Part shown: piece by piece, positions 9,485 through 17,671 of the stretch
Position numbering within the stretch: position 1 is the stretch's first letter
Layout: each line of letters begins with the position of its first letter
From: Georgenia yuyongxinii
Lineage (GTDB): Bacteria; Actinomycetota; Actinomycetes; Actinomycetales; Actinomycetaceae
Reading direction: 5' to 3'
Assembly: GCF_006352065.1 (NCBI RefSeq)
Contig: NZ_CP040915.1
Coordinates: 3,658,001-3,722,000 of the forward strand
DNA length: 64,000 bases
Made by a program: the position numbers and the translations under genes
Notes under the pieces: generated by a model
Told to the model about the DNA's origin: nothing
The model's input: only the letters and a program-made list of their open reading frames with translations
Database searches by the model: none

Positions 9485-9500
9485 TTCGCCACAGGCGTGA
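9485..9500 (-). promoter_or_regulatory. Candidate ClgR operator upstream of clpC
   Basis: The sequence TTCGCCACAGGCGTGA contains CGC-N5-GCG flanked by T residues. This matches the published actinobacterial ClgR consensus (WCGCYNANRGCGW) except at the central base. ClgR activates clpC and clpP genes in Corynebacterium, Streptomyces and Mycobacterium, and the site lies about 105 bases before the clpC start. It sits just before the end of the neighbouring macrodomain gene. CGC-N5-GCG arises by chance in GC-rich DNA, so the call is tentative. Confidence 0.4.
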
Positions 9501-9536
9501 CGGGGCTGGGTCACCTGCCGGACTCCGCGGCAACCG

Positions 9537-10106
9537 TCAGCCGAGCGCGGCGGCGAACGCCGCGAGGACCTCCTCGTCGAACAGTACGAACCGCACCTCG
9601 GTGAGGGTGGCCTCCCCGACGTCGGTGACGGTCGGGCCGCACACCTGCTGGCCGTCGCGGACCTCCTGCCGGGCGGCGAAGGTGCGCACCGCGTCGACGG
9701 CGATGCGGGCGACGGTGTCGGCCGGCCAGCCGTATGCGCCGGCGCTGATTGCGGGGAAGGCCACGGTGGGCACGCGCAGGTCCGCGGCGACCTGCAAGGA
9801 GCTCGTGAAGCAGGCGGCCAGCAGGCCCGGGTCCGTCTGACCGCGGTGGGCGTTCGGTCCGACGGTGTGGATGATCCACCGGGCAGGCAGCCGATAGCCG
9901 GCGGTGGGCACCGCCTCCCCGACCGGCAGGCCGTCCGGCAGCTCGGTGCGGCGCAGCTGCAGGCACTCCTCGAGAAGCTCCGGCCCGGCGGCTCGGTGGA
10001 TGGCGCCGTCGACGCCGCCGCCCCCGAGGAGCGAGGAGTTGGCCGCATTGACGACGGCGCCGACCTGCTGAGTGGTGATGTCGCCCAGAAGGGCCTCGAT
10101 CTTCAT
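9537..10106 (-). CDS. Macrodomain protein, O-acetyl-ADP-ribose deacetylase-like
   Basis: The 189-residue stand-alone macrodomain has the ADP-ribose-binding signature GDITTQQVGAVVNAANSSLL followed by GGGGVDGAIHRAAG and the later ISAGAYGWP loop. These elements place it with MacroD/YmdB-type hydrolases that remove acetyl from O-acetyl-ADP-ribose or ADP-ribose from acidic residues. The start is ATG 10106 (MKIEALLGDI), preceded by a GGGAGAG ribosome site; upstream in-frame codons give Pro/Arg-rich noncoding-like sequence. It lies upstream of clpC and downstream of dtd on the same strand. No ADP-ribosyltransferase partner is seen nearby, so this looks like housekeeping rather than a toxin-antitoxin pair. 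Confidence 0.88.
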   Translation of the reverse strand: MKIEALLGDITTQQVGAVVNAANSSLLGGGGVDGAIHRAAGPELLEECLQLRRTELPDGLPVGEAVPTAGYRLPARWIIHTVGPNAHRGQTDPGLLAACFTSSLQVAADLRVPTVAFPAISAGAYGWPADTVARIAVDAVRTFAARQEVRDGQQVCGPTVTDVGEATLTEVRFVLFDEEVLAAFAAALG

Positions 10107-10228
10107 GCCGCGATTCTCTCCCGCGGCGGGGACACGGCGGGAAGGCAGTGCACAGTCCGCCCGGCTGTGCGGCATCGGCCGCCCGGCTGTGCGCCGCTGG
10201 CCGCTCGGTCCGGGGTCAGGCACCGCCG

Positions 10229-10654
10229 TCAGACTTCGAGGAGCACCGTCACCGGACCGTCGTTGACGAGCTCGACGGCCATGTCGGCGCCGAAGCGGCC
10301 CGTGGCGACCTCGACCCCCTGCCCGCGCAAGGCGTCGACGACGGCGTCGACGAGCGGCTCGGCCACCGATCCGGGCGCGGCCTTGTTCCAGGTGGGCCGC
10401 CGTCCCTTGCGCACGTCGGCGTACAGCGTGAACTGGGAGATGACGAGCACGGGAGCGGCGGCGTCGAGCACCGAGCGCTCCTCACGCAGAATGCGGAGCT
10501 CGGCGATCTTGCGGGCCAGGCGGGCGACCTGGTCCGGACCGTCCTCGTGCGTCACGCCGACCAGGGCCACGAGCCCGGGGCGGGTGAGCTCGCCGACCAC
10601 CTCGCCGTCCACCCGTACCGCCGCGCGGGTGGCGCGCTGCAGGACCGCCCTCAT
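10229..10654 (-). CDS. dtd: D-aminoacyl-tRNA deacylase
   Basis: The 141-residue DTD enzyme hydrolyses D-amino acids, and also glycine, from mischarged tRNAs in the cytoplasm. Both signature motifs are present: [15 protein letters not shown] (residues about 92-106) and the C-terminal [11 protein letters not shown] with the cross-subunit Gly-cisPro pair. The N-terminus [13 protein letters not shown] is the canonical DTD start, and the length equals the family's usual 140-150. It lies 37 bases downstream of a DUF2516 membrane-protein gene and about 120 bases upstream of the macrodomain gene, all on the minus strand, so a short operon is likely. Confidence 0.95.
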   Translation of the reverse strand: MRAVLQRATRAAVRVDGEVVGELTRPGLVALVGVTHEDGPDQVARLARKIAELRILREERSVLDAAAPVLVISQFTLYADVRKGRRPTWNKAAPGSVAEPLVDAVVDALRGQGVEVATGRFGADMAVELVNDGPVTVLLEV

Positions 10655-10691
10655 GCGGTCGCCCGCGGGGCCGGTGCGCTGGCGGGGGTGC

Positions 10692-11033
10692 TCACCACCC
10701 GCCGCCGCCGGAGCGCGGCGGACGCCGTCCGCCGCCGTAGTTGGAGACGGCGGGCCGCACGTCGGCGAGGTACACCCCGGCCGGGATGACGGCGAAGAAC
10801 TGCAGGAACCCGCCGCCGAGCAGGCCGAGCCCCAGGGGCGGCGGGACGGCGATGAATCCGACGACGGCGGCGGCTGCGGTGAGCACCAGCCAGAAGTTCT
10901 TCGTCCGCTTGCCCGCGGCGAGGAACGCGCCCGCGGGCCGACGGGCGCAGTCGATCAGCGCCCATGCCTCGATGCCGAACAGCACGAGGGCGAGCACGAG
11001 GAAAAGCAGCACCTGGGCATTTGCGAGCAGCAC
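10692..11033 (-). CDS. DUF2516 family small membrane protein
   Basis: The 113-residue protein begins with the membrane helix [20 protein letters not shown], followed by [12 protein letters not shown] and a second and third hydrophobic segment (about 45-65 and 70-90). It ends in a Gly/Arg tail. This arrangement is the actinobacterial DUF2516 family, which has no known function. The GTG at 11033 was chosen because the first helix starts there; upstream in-frame sequence is Ala/Arg-rich and looks noncoding. It is immediately upstream of dtd on the same strand. Confidence 0.75.
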   Translation of the reverse strand: MLLANAQVLLFLVLALVLFGIEAWALIDCARRPAGAFLAAGKRTKNFWLVLTAAAAVVGFIAVPPPLGLGLLGGGFLQFFAVIPAGVYLADVRPAVSNYGGGRRPPRSGGGGW

Positions 11034-11214
11034 GGGGCCGAGCCTAACGGCTGCGGTGAGGCGATTGGCGGAGCCGCGGGCGGCGCCGGCACATGCGTCG
11101 GGCGCGGTGGCGACGGCGCCTGCGGCACGTGCTGGCGCGGGCTCGGCGCGCACCGCGACAAGCACGTCCCCGGAACCCGCGCGCGAAGACCGGCTTCTGC
11201 GTCAGCATGAACCC

Positions 11215-11667
11215 ATGAGCTCTGCCCACGTCTGCGAGCACGCCGGTGCGTGCGTGTCCCGGCGGCGGGTGCTCGTCGCCGGTGGCGCCGGTCTCGTCCT
11301 CACGCCGCTCCTGGTGGCCTGCGGCTCGGGCGCGGAGCCGGCGGCGCCGACCCCGGCCGGTTCGGGGCAGTCGGGGGAGCGGCTGGTGGCGCTCTCCGAG
11401 GTCCCGGTGGGCTCCGGCGTGGTCGTGGAGACCCCCGGTGGCGAGTCGGTCGTGGTGGCCCAGCCGGAGACCGGCAAGGTTCTCGCGTTCAGCGCGGTCT
11501 GCACGCACCAGGGTTGCCTGGTGGCGGTGGAGGGCCAGGAGCTGGCCTGCCCGTGCCACGGCTCACGCTACGCGGCCGCCAGCGGTGAGGTGCTGCAGGG
11601 TCCGGCCGAGGAGCCGCTGCCGGCGGTACCGGTCCGGGTCGACGGCGAGGACGTGGTGCTGGGCTGA
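11215..11667 (+). CDS. Exported Rieske [2Fe-2S] lipoprotein
   Basis: The 150-residue protein has an unusual leader: a short Cys/His-containing segment, then RRR and a hydrophobic stretch ending in LVAC. This looks like a Tat-type signal with a lipobox at C36. After a Pro/Gly linker, the C-terminal half is a Rieske domain with CTHQGC (C96, H98) and CPCHGS (C112, H115), which hold the 2Fe-2S cluster. Such small Tat-dependent Rieske proteins are common in Actinobacteria and are thought to pass electrons outside the membrane. No oxidase or cytochrome genes are adjacent, so the partner is unknown. It is the only gene in this stretch on the plus strand. Confidence 0.88.
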   Translation: MSSAHVCEHAGACVSRRRVLVAGGAGLVLTPLLVACGSGAEPAAPTPAGSGQSGERLVALSEVPVGSGVVVETPGGESVVVAQPETGKVLAFSAVCTHQGCLVAVEGQELACPCHGSRYAAASGEVLQGPAEEPLPAVPVRVDGEDVVLG

Positions 11668-11705
11668 GTGGTGCGCTCAGCGCCGGCCGAGGTTCGGCGG
11701 GCGTC

Positions 11706-11780
11706 GTGACATGTCGCGGAGCATTTGACATCTCGCGGAGGAGTTGACGCCTCGCGGAGGAGTTGACGCCTCGCGCCCGG
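11706..11780 (+). repeat. 19-bp tandem repeat, locus B (4 units)
   Basis: Four head-to-tail units of 19 bases fill the gap between the convergent Rieske and FUSC genes: GTGACATGTCGCGGAGCAT, TTGACATCTCGCGGAGGAG, TTGACGCCTCGCGGAGGAG and a shorter TTGACGCCTCGCGCCCGG. This is the longest array of the family in the window. It ends one base before the complement of the FUSC stop codon. Confidence 0.85.
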
Positions 11781-11781
11781 G

Positions 11782-13029
11782 TTAGTCCTCGGCCAGCTGG
11801 CCGTTGGCCTGGCTCTGCGACATCCCGGAGATCTGCAGCGCGTCGACCGCCAGGGAGCGCAGCAGCGACACCAGGGTCTGCTGACGCCAGCCCTGCTCGG
11901 CGTAGCGGTCCGGGGCGAGCTCGCCGGCCACCGCCGCCAGCTGGCCTCGGGCGTGATCGGGCGGGTCACCGCGGCCGAGCGCCGCGGCCAGGGATCGTAT
12001 GGCGTCGGCGAGCGTGTCGACGTGCGCGGCGATCTCGGGCGAGGGTCCGTCCTCCTCGATGGCGACCACCGAGCGGCGCGAGACCACCCGGGTGTTCCGC
12101 ATCGCCCGGTCGGCGAGGGTGCACGCCCGGGACAGCTCCGCGATGGTCGCCCGGTCGCTGCGGAGGGCCGGGTTGACCCGCACGAGCTCGCGAGCGCTGC
12201 GCACGGCCGCCGCCCACGCGTCCAGGGTGGGCTGTGACCCGCGCCCCTGGGCGAGGGCATCGGCGGCGAGCTGGGCGTCGCCGGTGCGCAGGCCCCGCGC
12301 CAGGGTGGCCAGGACTGCGGCGGTCTCCCCCAGCGCGGTGCGGGCGAGCCGGCGGGGCCGGCGGATGACGTTGACGGGCAGGACGGCGGTCACGAGCAGG
12401 GCGAGCGCCGCGCCGACGAGGGCGTCGGACCAGCGCCCCAGCGCACCGTCGGCGATCATCGACGTCGGCAGGGCGACGATGACGATGCTCTGTGTGCCCG
12501 CCTGGGTGGTGAGCAGGACGCCGCGGTCGAGGAACTTCGTGAGCACCGCGGACAGCACCAGCACGCAGCCGATCTGGACCGCCCCGGTCCCGAACAGCTG
12601 GGCGAAGATCTCGCCCAGCCACACCCCCACCGTGGCGCCCGCGCCGAGCTCGGCCACGCGGCGCAGCTGGCGGTCGGCGGTGTGGCCGAGGGCGATCCAC
12701 GCCGCGACCGGCGCGAACATCGGTACGTCGTGGCCGAGGAGCTCACCGGAGACGAAGTAGGCCAGGCCGGCGGTCAGGGCGGCGGTGAGGATGGGCACGA
12801 AGGCGTCGCGCACCCGCCGCATGCCAAGCCGGGAGCGGACGGTGAGCAGGACCCTCCACCGGCGCAGGTCCATCGACTGGCCGAGGCCGGCGGCGATGAG
12901 CCGCGCTGCGCGGGCGGGCCGGCTTAGCGGACGCTGTCCCGGTCCGCCGATGGCCCGGTCGGCCCCGGCCGCGCCCGTGGCGGCCCGGTCACCCTCCGCC
13001 CGCCCCTCGGGTGTACCGCCTACGGTCAT
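11782..13029 (-). CDS. FUSC-type aromatic-acid exporter-like membrane protein
   Basis: The 415-residue protein has an Arg-rich cytoplasmic N-terminus of about 75 residues. It then has five or six membrane helices (about 80-230) including LGHDVPMFAPVAAWIALGHT, the hallmark of FUSC/DUF2955 'fusaric acid resistance-like' proteins. A long helical cytoplasmic half follows. Relatives are proposed exporters of aromatic acids, but the actinobacterial branch is uncharacterised. Its ATG overlaps the stop of the ygfZ gene (ATGA), so the two are translationally coupled. Locus B of the 19-bp repeat follows its stop codon immediately. The fold is well supported; the substrate is unknown. Confidence 0.75.
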   Translation of the reverse strand: MTVGGTPEGRAEGDRAATGAAGADRAIGGPGQRPLSRPARAARLIAAGLGQSMDLRRWRVLLTVRSRLGMRRVRDAFVPILTAALTAGLAYFVSGELLGHDVPMFAPVAAWIALGHTADRQLRRVAELGAGATVGVWLGEIFAQLFGTGAVQIGCVLVLSAVLTKFLDRGVLLTTQAGTQSIVIVALPTSMIADGALGRWSDALVGAALALLVTAVLPVNVIRRPRRLARTALGETAAVLATLARGLRTGDAQLAADALAQGRGSQPTLDAWAAAVRSARELVRVNPALRSDRATIAELSRACTLADRAMRNTRVVSRRSVVAIEEDGPSPEIAAHVDTLADAIRSLAAALGRGDPPDHARGQLAAVAGELAPDRYAEQGWRQQTLVSLLRSLAVDALQISGMSQSQANGQLAED

Positions 13030-14198
13030 CTGCGCAGGTCGCGGCGGCGCAGACCCGCGCCCGGACGCTCGGCGGGCCGGGCGTCCGTCACGCCGTCGAG
13101 CCCGACGACGATCTCCTGCGCGGCGGCCACGCCGCCGACGTCGAGGTCGGCGTCGGCGGCCACGGACCGCTTGACGACGGCCAGACCGACCGGCCCGAGC
13201 TCCTCGTGGCGCACCACCGAGGTGAGGCGGCCGACCACCTTGTCCCCGTGGCGCACCTCGGCCCCGGCGTCGGGCAGCAGGTGGTCGGAGCCGTCGAGGT
13301 GGAGCATGACCAGGCGGCGGGGCGGGCGGCCGAGGTTGACCACCCGCGCGACGGTCTCCTGGCCGCGGTAGCAACCCTTGTCCAGGTGCACCCCCGTGCG
13401 CAGCCAGTCCAGCTCGTGCGGGATGGTGCGCTCGTCGACCTCCGTCGCGAGGCGGGGCCGCCAGGCCTCCACCCGCAGCGCCTCCCACGCCCACGTGCCG
13501 GCGAGCCGGCGCGGCGGCGCGGGCCGGGTGACGTCGTCGCCGTCGCGCGCGGGCGTGAGGAAGCCGGTGACGACCTCGTTGAGCGCGGCACGGCGCACGA
13601 GACTCAGCGCGCGGTGGATGTCGATGCCGGGATGGTCGGCGTCCTGGGGGCCGTAGGCGGTCGAGCCCGGGGCCGTACGGGGCCAGGGGTCCTGCCAGGT
13701 GAGCAGGTGCGCGGGGTCGGTGGCGAGCTCGAGCCACCCGCCCGCGGCGGTGCCCAGCACGGCGACGTCGTCGTGCCGCTCGACCTCGACCCGGAGCATG
13801 AAGCGCATCTTGTCGAGGTACTGCGCCAGGGGGGCGGCGTCGGCGGCCTCGGTGATGAGCCAGGTGCGCTCGCCGTCGTCCTGCACCGCCGGGGCGTGCT
13901 CGATGTGGCCGTTGACGTCGAGCAGCAACAGCTCGGTGCTCACGCCGGCCTCCAGGCCGAGCAGGAGCTGGGAGCTGAGGGTGTTGAGCCAGCTGGTCCG
14001 GTCCGGGCCCGAGACGGTGACGACGCCAAGGTGTGAGAGGTCGGCCACGCCGTCGCCGCGGGCCAGCGCCCGCTGCTCGTGGACGGGGTCGCCGTAGTGC
14101 AGCGCCACGCCGGCGTCGGGGCCGGACGCCTCCACGGCTCCGGGGCGGGTCAGCAGGGGGCTGCGGTAAATGGTGACGTGCTCGTCGACGGTGCTCAT
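13026..14198 (-). CDS. ygfZ: CAF17-like Fe-S cluster assembly factor YgfZ
   Basis: The 390-residue folate-binding protein of the GcvT/YgfZ superfamily carries the diagnostic KGCYRGQE motif in its second half. The conserved cysteine of that motif separates YgfZ/CAF17 from the T-protein of glycine cleavage. The role is tetrahydrofolate-dependent assembly or repair of certain 4Fe-4S enzymes in the cytoplasm. The ATG (MSTVDEHVTIYRSPLL) follows the nitrobindin-like gene with one base between stop and start, and its stop overlaps the FUSC gene's start. The three genes therefore form a tight operon. Confidence 0.92.
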   Translation of the reverse strand: MSTVDEHVTIYRSPLLTRPGAVEASGPDAGVALHYGDPVHEQRALARGDGVADLSHLGVVTVSGPDRTSWLNTLSSQLLLGLEAGVSTELLLLDVNGHIEHAPAVQDDGERTWLITEAADAAPLAQYLDKMRFMLRVEVERHDDVAVLGTAAGGWLELATDPAHLLTWQDPWPRTAPGSTAYGPQDADHPGIDIHRALSLVRRAALNEVVTGFLTPARDGDDVTRPAPPRRLAGTWAWEALRVEAWRPRLATEVDERTIPHELDWLRTGVHLDKGCYRGQETVARVVNLGRPPRRLVMLHLDGSDHLLPDAGAEVRHGDKVVGRLTSVVRHEELGPVGLAVVKRSVAADADLDVGGVAAAQEIVVGLDGVTDARPAERPGAGLRRRDLRR

Positions 14199-14199
14199 C

Positions 14200-14883
14200 T
14201 CACTCCTTGCGGCTCAGTCGCCCCGAGGCGTAGGACTGCAGCTCGCGCCCGAAGGCGGCGAGGTCCATCGCCCAGAGCAGGTCGTGCTGCACGAGCCCGT
14301 ACATGCGGGTCGCGCCGGACATCTCGGCGGCCGTCACGGTGCGGACGACGGCGTCGGTGCTCAGGTCTACGCGGGGGCCGCGGACGGCGCCGACGTAGAC
14401 GCTCAGGTGGCCCGACGGGTCGGCCACCAGCACCTCCAGTTCGGTGGCGTCCGGGGCCGGGGCCCCCGCGCCGGTGAGCTCCGGCGCAGTCGTGACCCGG
14501 CCCGCGGCGTTCCCGGCACCCTCCTGCCCGGGCGTGGCACCGCTCGCGCCGGCGCCGTTGCCGACGGCGGGCGACGTGGGCTCGACGACCGGCCGCCAGT
14601 AGGACGTCTCCGTGGACCACAGCTGCCCGGGAGTGAGCGCCGCGGCGCCCTGGGTGCCGGTCATCTCCTGGGAGATCTCGCCGGACCGGGTGGTGTCGGC
14701 CAGCCAGATGGTCGTGACCGCACGCAGGTACGGGCCGCCGTCGTGGTCGAAGACGATCTCCTGGACGAACGCCTGCTCGTCCACGCCGGGGTAGCCGAGC
14801 ATGCCGAAGCCACGCCACCGGCCCAGGAGCCACGCCAGCGGGTAGCACTCGGGCGCCAGGTCGTCGGGGATGGTGAAGGCCAT
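14200..14883 (-). CDS. Nitrobindin-like (DUF1794/THAP4) beta-barrel protein
   Basis: The 227-residue protein has the nitrobindin opening LLGRWRGFGMLGYPG (the GxWxGxG motif) and barrel strands through to the C-terminus. Family members of about 160-200 residues bind ferric haem and isomerise peroxynitrite. Two features are odd. About 45 residues of Gly/Ala/Pro-rich sequence are inserted (about 117-160). The C-terminal segment that normally contains the haem-ligating His (an LQxHL pattern in the mycobacterial protein, from memory) reads ELQSYASGRLSRKE, with Tyr in place of His. It is the first gene of the operon with ygfZ and the FUSC gene, linking it to Fe-S or haem biology. Haem binding is uncertain. 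Confidence 0.8.
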   Translation of the reverse strand: MAFTIPDDLAPECYPLAWLLGRWRGFGMLGYPGVDEQAFVQEIVFDHDGGPYLRAVTTIWLADTTRSGEISQEMTGTQGAAALTPGQLWSTETSYWRPVVEPTSPAVGNGAGASGATPGQEGAGNAAGRVTTAPELTGAGAPAPDATELEVLVADPSGHLSVYVGAVRGPRVDLSTDAVVRTVTAAEMSGATRMYGLVQHDLLWAMDLAAFGRELQSYASGRLSRKE

Positions 14884-14932
14884 GGTCCCAGGCTAGCCCG
14901 CGGCGCTCGGCCGGGGCCCGCGCGGCCGCCTC

Positions 14933-15655
14933 TCAGGCCGACAGCAGACCGGCGACGAGGTGCACCGCCATGCCGGGCACGAGCAGGGGCAGCATGGCCG
15001 CCGAGAGCGCGGGCCGCACACGGCTGGAGGCGGGGAAGAGACCGAACAGGACGTGCAGCGCGGCGGTGAGGATCCCGACGGCGAGCCCCACGAGCAGGCC
15101 CGGCACCGGGCCCACGAGCTCGAGCAGCAGGCCGGCGAGCAGCCCCGCGGCACCGGCCACCACCGTCGCCAGCACGGCGACGAGCTCGGTGCGGGCGGGG
15201 ACGGCGGTGGCGGCTGCAGCCGCCGCGATGCTCGCCGCCCCGGCCACGACGAGCGACTCGGCGGTCAGCCCCTCCCCCACGGCCACCCAGCCGGCCGCCG
15301 AGACGACGACGGCGCAGCCGGTGACGACGCCGGCGACGGACTCGACAAGACGTGGCCGGCCGTCCCGGCGCAGCATCTGGTGGACGAACGCGGCCACGAC
15401 TGCCAGGCCCGCGACGATGGCGAGGCCCGCCACCGTGCCGAACCGCACGGCCGCGAGCGCGGCGATCGCGGTGCCGGCGATGACCAGGGACGCCCCGCGG
15501 TAGGTGGGCAGGTCGATCAGGCGCGGCCAGCCGAGGGCGAAGACCAGGCACAGCAGGAGGACGAGGCCCGTGAGGACGTCCCGCGCCGCGAAGCCCGCCA
15601 ACGCCAGGACCGCCGCACCGAGGGCCGTGACGGCAGCGCGGGTGGAGGCGCCCAT
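14933..15655 (-). CDS. Uncharacterised polytopic membrane protein
   Basis: The 240-residue protein is almost entirely hydrophobic, with about seven membrane helices rich in Ala, Val, Leu and Gly. The only polar connectors are a basic LRRDGRPRLVES loop near residue 100 and a short ASSRVRP loop near 215. I do not recognise a domain or catalytic motif. The ATG at 15655 (MGASTRAAVTALG) was chosen because hydrophobic sequence starts just after it. It is divergent from glnR and lies 49 bases downstream of the nitrobindin-like gene's start, on the same strand. It might be a permease; no function is claimed. Confidence 0.65.
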   Translation of the reverse strand: MGASTRAAVTALGAAVLALAGFAARDVLTGLVLLLCLVFALGWPRLIDLPTYRGASLVIAGTAIAALAAVRFGTVAGLAIVAGLAVVAAFVHQMLRRDGRPRLVESVAGVVTGCAVVVSAAGWVAVGEGLTAESLVVAGAASIAAAAAATAVPARTELVAVLATVVAGAAGLLAGLLLELVGPVPGLLVGLAVGILTAALHVLFGLFPASSRVRPALSAAMLPLLVPGMAVHLVAGLLSA

Positions 15656-15833
15656 CACCGGCCGGCCGCCGTGCTGCGGGACGCCGCGCCCGATGGCGCG
15701 GGGTCGGGGGAGGCAGGCACGAGCCCGATTGTTGCAGATGCCGCCCGCGGACCGGCGGAGCCCGGCGAGCCCGCCGCAGCCCGCCGCGGCCCTGCGGGCC
15801 CTAAAGTGAGCCCACCGATTCGGAGGAGGGAAG

Positions 15834-16577
15834 GTGACCGCACTCCTGCTGCTCACCGCGGGACCCGGTGACGCCGCCGACGTGCTGCCCGCCCTCACGC
15901 TCCTCGGGCACGAGGTGACGCCCGCCCCGCCCACGCCGTCGGCCGTGCTCGAGCACGCGGACGCCGCGGCGATCGTGCTGGACGCCCGCAGGGACCTCGT
16001 CGCCGCCCGCACGCTGTGCCGCCTGATCAGCGGCACCCTGGACGCCCAGCCCGTGCTCCTCGTGCTCGCCGAGGGCGGGTTCACCGCCGTCTCCACCACG
16101 TGGGGCGCGGCGGAGGTCGTCGTCGAGACGGCCGGGCCCGCCGAGGTGGAGGCCCGGCTGCGGTTGATGATCGAGCGCACCCGGGCCACCGCGGCCGACG
16201 AGGGTCCCGAGCGGCTGGAGTCCGGCGAGCTCGTCATCGACGCCTCCGCCTACACCGCGAAGGTCCGCGGCCGCACGCTCGACCTGACCTACAAGGAGTT
16301 CGAGCTTCTCAGGCATCTGGCCCAGCACCCCGGCCGCGTCCTCAGCCGCGCCCAGCTGCTGCAGGAGGTCTGGGGCTACGACTACTACGGCGGCACCAGG
16401 ACCGTCGACGTCCACATCCGGCGGCTGCGCGCCAAGCTCGGTGCGGAGCACGACCAGATGATCGGCACGGTGCGCAACGTCGGCTACCGCCTGGACCCGC
16501 GCGGGCGCGACGCCGTCGCGTCCGCGGGCGAACCGGGCGCGCCGGCGCCCAGTGAACCGGCCGCCGTCGTGGAGTAG
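15834..16577 (+). CDS. glnR: GlnR-type orphan OmpR-family response regulator
   Basis: The 247-residue regulator has a degenerate receiver (1-115) and a C-terminal winged helix (about 130-225, LTYKEFELLRHLAQHPGRVL ... TVDVHIRRLRAKLG). The segment IVLDARRDL places Asp50 where actinobacterial GlnR has the non-phosphorylated residue that stabilises the homodimer. ETAGPAEVEARLRL is also typical of GlnR. GlnR controls ammonium assimilation and, in several actinomycetes, phosphate and carbon genes. The GTG start follows a GGAGGAGGGAA ribosome site. Downstream lie DUF47/Pit and pst genes, an arrangement also seen beside glnR in mycobacteria. No cognate kinase is adjacent, as expected. Confidence 0.88.
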   Translation: MTALLLLTAGPGDAADVLPALTLLGHEVTPAPPTPSAVLEHADAAAIVLDARRDLVAARTLCRLISGTLDAQPVLLVLAEGGFTAVSTTWGAAEVVVETAGPAEVEARLRLMIERTRATAADEGPERLESGELVIDASAYTAKVRGRTLDLTYKEFELLRHLAQHPGRVLSRAQLLQEVWGYDYYGGTRTVDVHIRRLRAKLGAEHDQMIGTVRNVGYRLDPRGRDAVASAGEPGAPAPSEPAAVVE

Positions 16578-17039
16578 GACCTTCGACCCCGGGCCAGGCT
16601 TGTCCGCGACGAGCGAAGTGCCCTTGCGCGACCGCCTCGACCCTGCCGTACAGTGGAGCCCGACGCCGGGTCGCGAAAGCCCCGGGCTCCAACATAAGCC
16701 GCCACGAGCGGCCTTCGCGCCGACTGGCGCTCTCCGGCCCGGCGTCCTCGTTCCTCTCCCAGCCCCGCCCCCGCCTCTGCGCTCGTACCGGCGGCTTGGT
16801 GCCCGCTCCCTGGCTGCACGCGGCGTTCATGACGGGCTGCACCCGGCGTTCATCACGGGCTGCGTGCGCCGTCGTCGCGCGTCGGCCGGCTCGCGAGCCG
16901 TGCACCATGTCGCCGTGACGCGCCCCGTCCGTGAGGGTCACCACAGGGGTGCCGCACGGCCTGGTCGACCGCCGTCTCTGCCCTAGCCTGGTGGCTGCAG
17001 TCCGCCCTGTGGTCACCTCGCCCTCACTGGAGCAGCTCG
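16578..17039. other. 462-base gap with hairpin and 23-bp tandem repeat
   Basis: No convincing gene is seen. The gap holds an inverted repeat GGAGCCCG/CGGGCTCC (16655-16662 with 16683-16690), which follows a promoter-like TTGCGC...TACAGT. A 23-base unit is repeated twice with a partial third copy (16812-16870). There is also a perfect 14-bp palindrome CGGCTCGCGAGCCG at 16887-16900. The length and structure suggest a leader or small RNA ahead of the DUF47/pit genes. Confidence 0.5.
16812..16868 (+). repeat. 23-bp tandem repeat
   Basis: Two full units (16812-16834 and 16835-16857) start GGCTGCAC and share CGGCGTTCAT; they differ at two positions. A third copy begins GGCTGCGTGCG and decays. It lies between glnR and the DUF47 gene and has no relation to the 19-bp family. 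Confidence 0.8.
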
Positions 17040-17666
17040 GTGCGCTTCCGCTTCCGCCCAGCCCCGCGTGGGGTTCACTTCTTCGACCTGTACACGGAGT
17101 CCGCCGCGCACCTGCGCACGGGGGCCGACCTCCTCGCCAGGATCCTCGGTGCGGACCTGCCCACCCGGGCGAAGCTGGCCGCGCGCCTCAAGGACGCCGA
17201 GCACGCCGCCGACGAGGCGGCCCACCAGGTGTACACCGCGCTCGCGCAGACCTTCGTCACCCCGTTCGACCGCGACGACATGTACCACCTCGCCTCCGCC
17301 CTGGACGACTGCATGGATGCCATGGACGAGGCCGGTGAGCTCGTGGTCCTGTACCAGCTGGGGACCCTGCCGTCCGGCGTCAGCGAGCAGGTCGCCGTCC
17401 TTCGGCAGTGCGCGGAGCTCACCTACGACGCGATGCCCCGTCTGCGCTCCTTCGACGGCCTCGAGGCCTACTGGATCGACATCAACCGGCTCGAGAACCA
17501 GGCGGACCGGGTCTACCGACGCGTGCTCGCCGACCTCATGAACAACGCCGAGGACGCGATCACCGTCATCAAGGTCAAGGGTGTCGTCGACGCGCTCGAG
17601 GAGGCGGCGGACTCGTTCGAGCGGCTCGCCAACCACGTCCAGACGATCGTGCTGAAGGAGTCCTGA
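17040..17666 (+). CDS. DUF47 / PhoU-like regulator of phosphate transporter
   Basis: The 208-residue, all-helical cytoplasmic protein belongs to the DUF47 family. Signatures are FFDLYTESAAHL, the acidic metal-binding turn KDAEHAADEAAHQV (about 56-69), TPFDRDDMYHLASALDD and LENQADRVYRRVL. DUF47 proteins are PhoU homologues encoded next to low-affinity Pit transporters and probably gate them. The GTG start has a GGAGCAG ribosome site. The pit gene starts 6 bases after its stop, so the two form one operon. About 460 bases of unusual noncoding DNA precede it. Confidence 0.9.
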   Translation: MRFRFRPAPRGVHFFDLYTESAAHLRTGADLLARILGADLPTRAKLAARLKDAEHAADEAAHQVYTALAQTFVTPFDRDDMYHLASALDDCMDAMDEAGELVVLYQLGTLPSGVSEQVAVLRQCAELTYDAMPRLRSFDGLEAYWIDINRLENQADRVYRRVLADLMNNAEDAITVIKVKGVVDALEEAADSFERLANHVQTIVLKES

Positions 17667-17671
17667 GCGAC

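Noticed and set aside
9537-10106. Macrodomain gene as antitoxin of a DarTG-like system
   Set aside because: No DarT-like ADP-ribosyltransferase is adjacent; neighbours are dtd and clpC.
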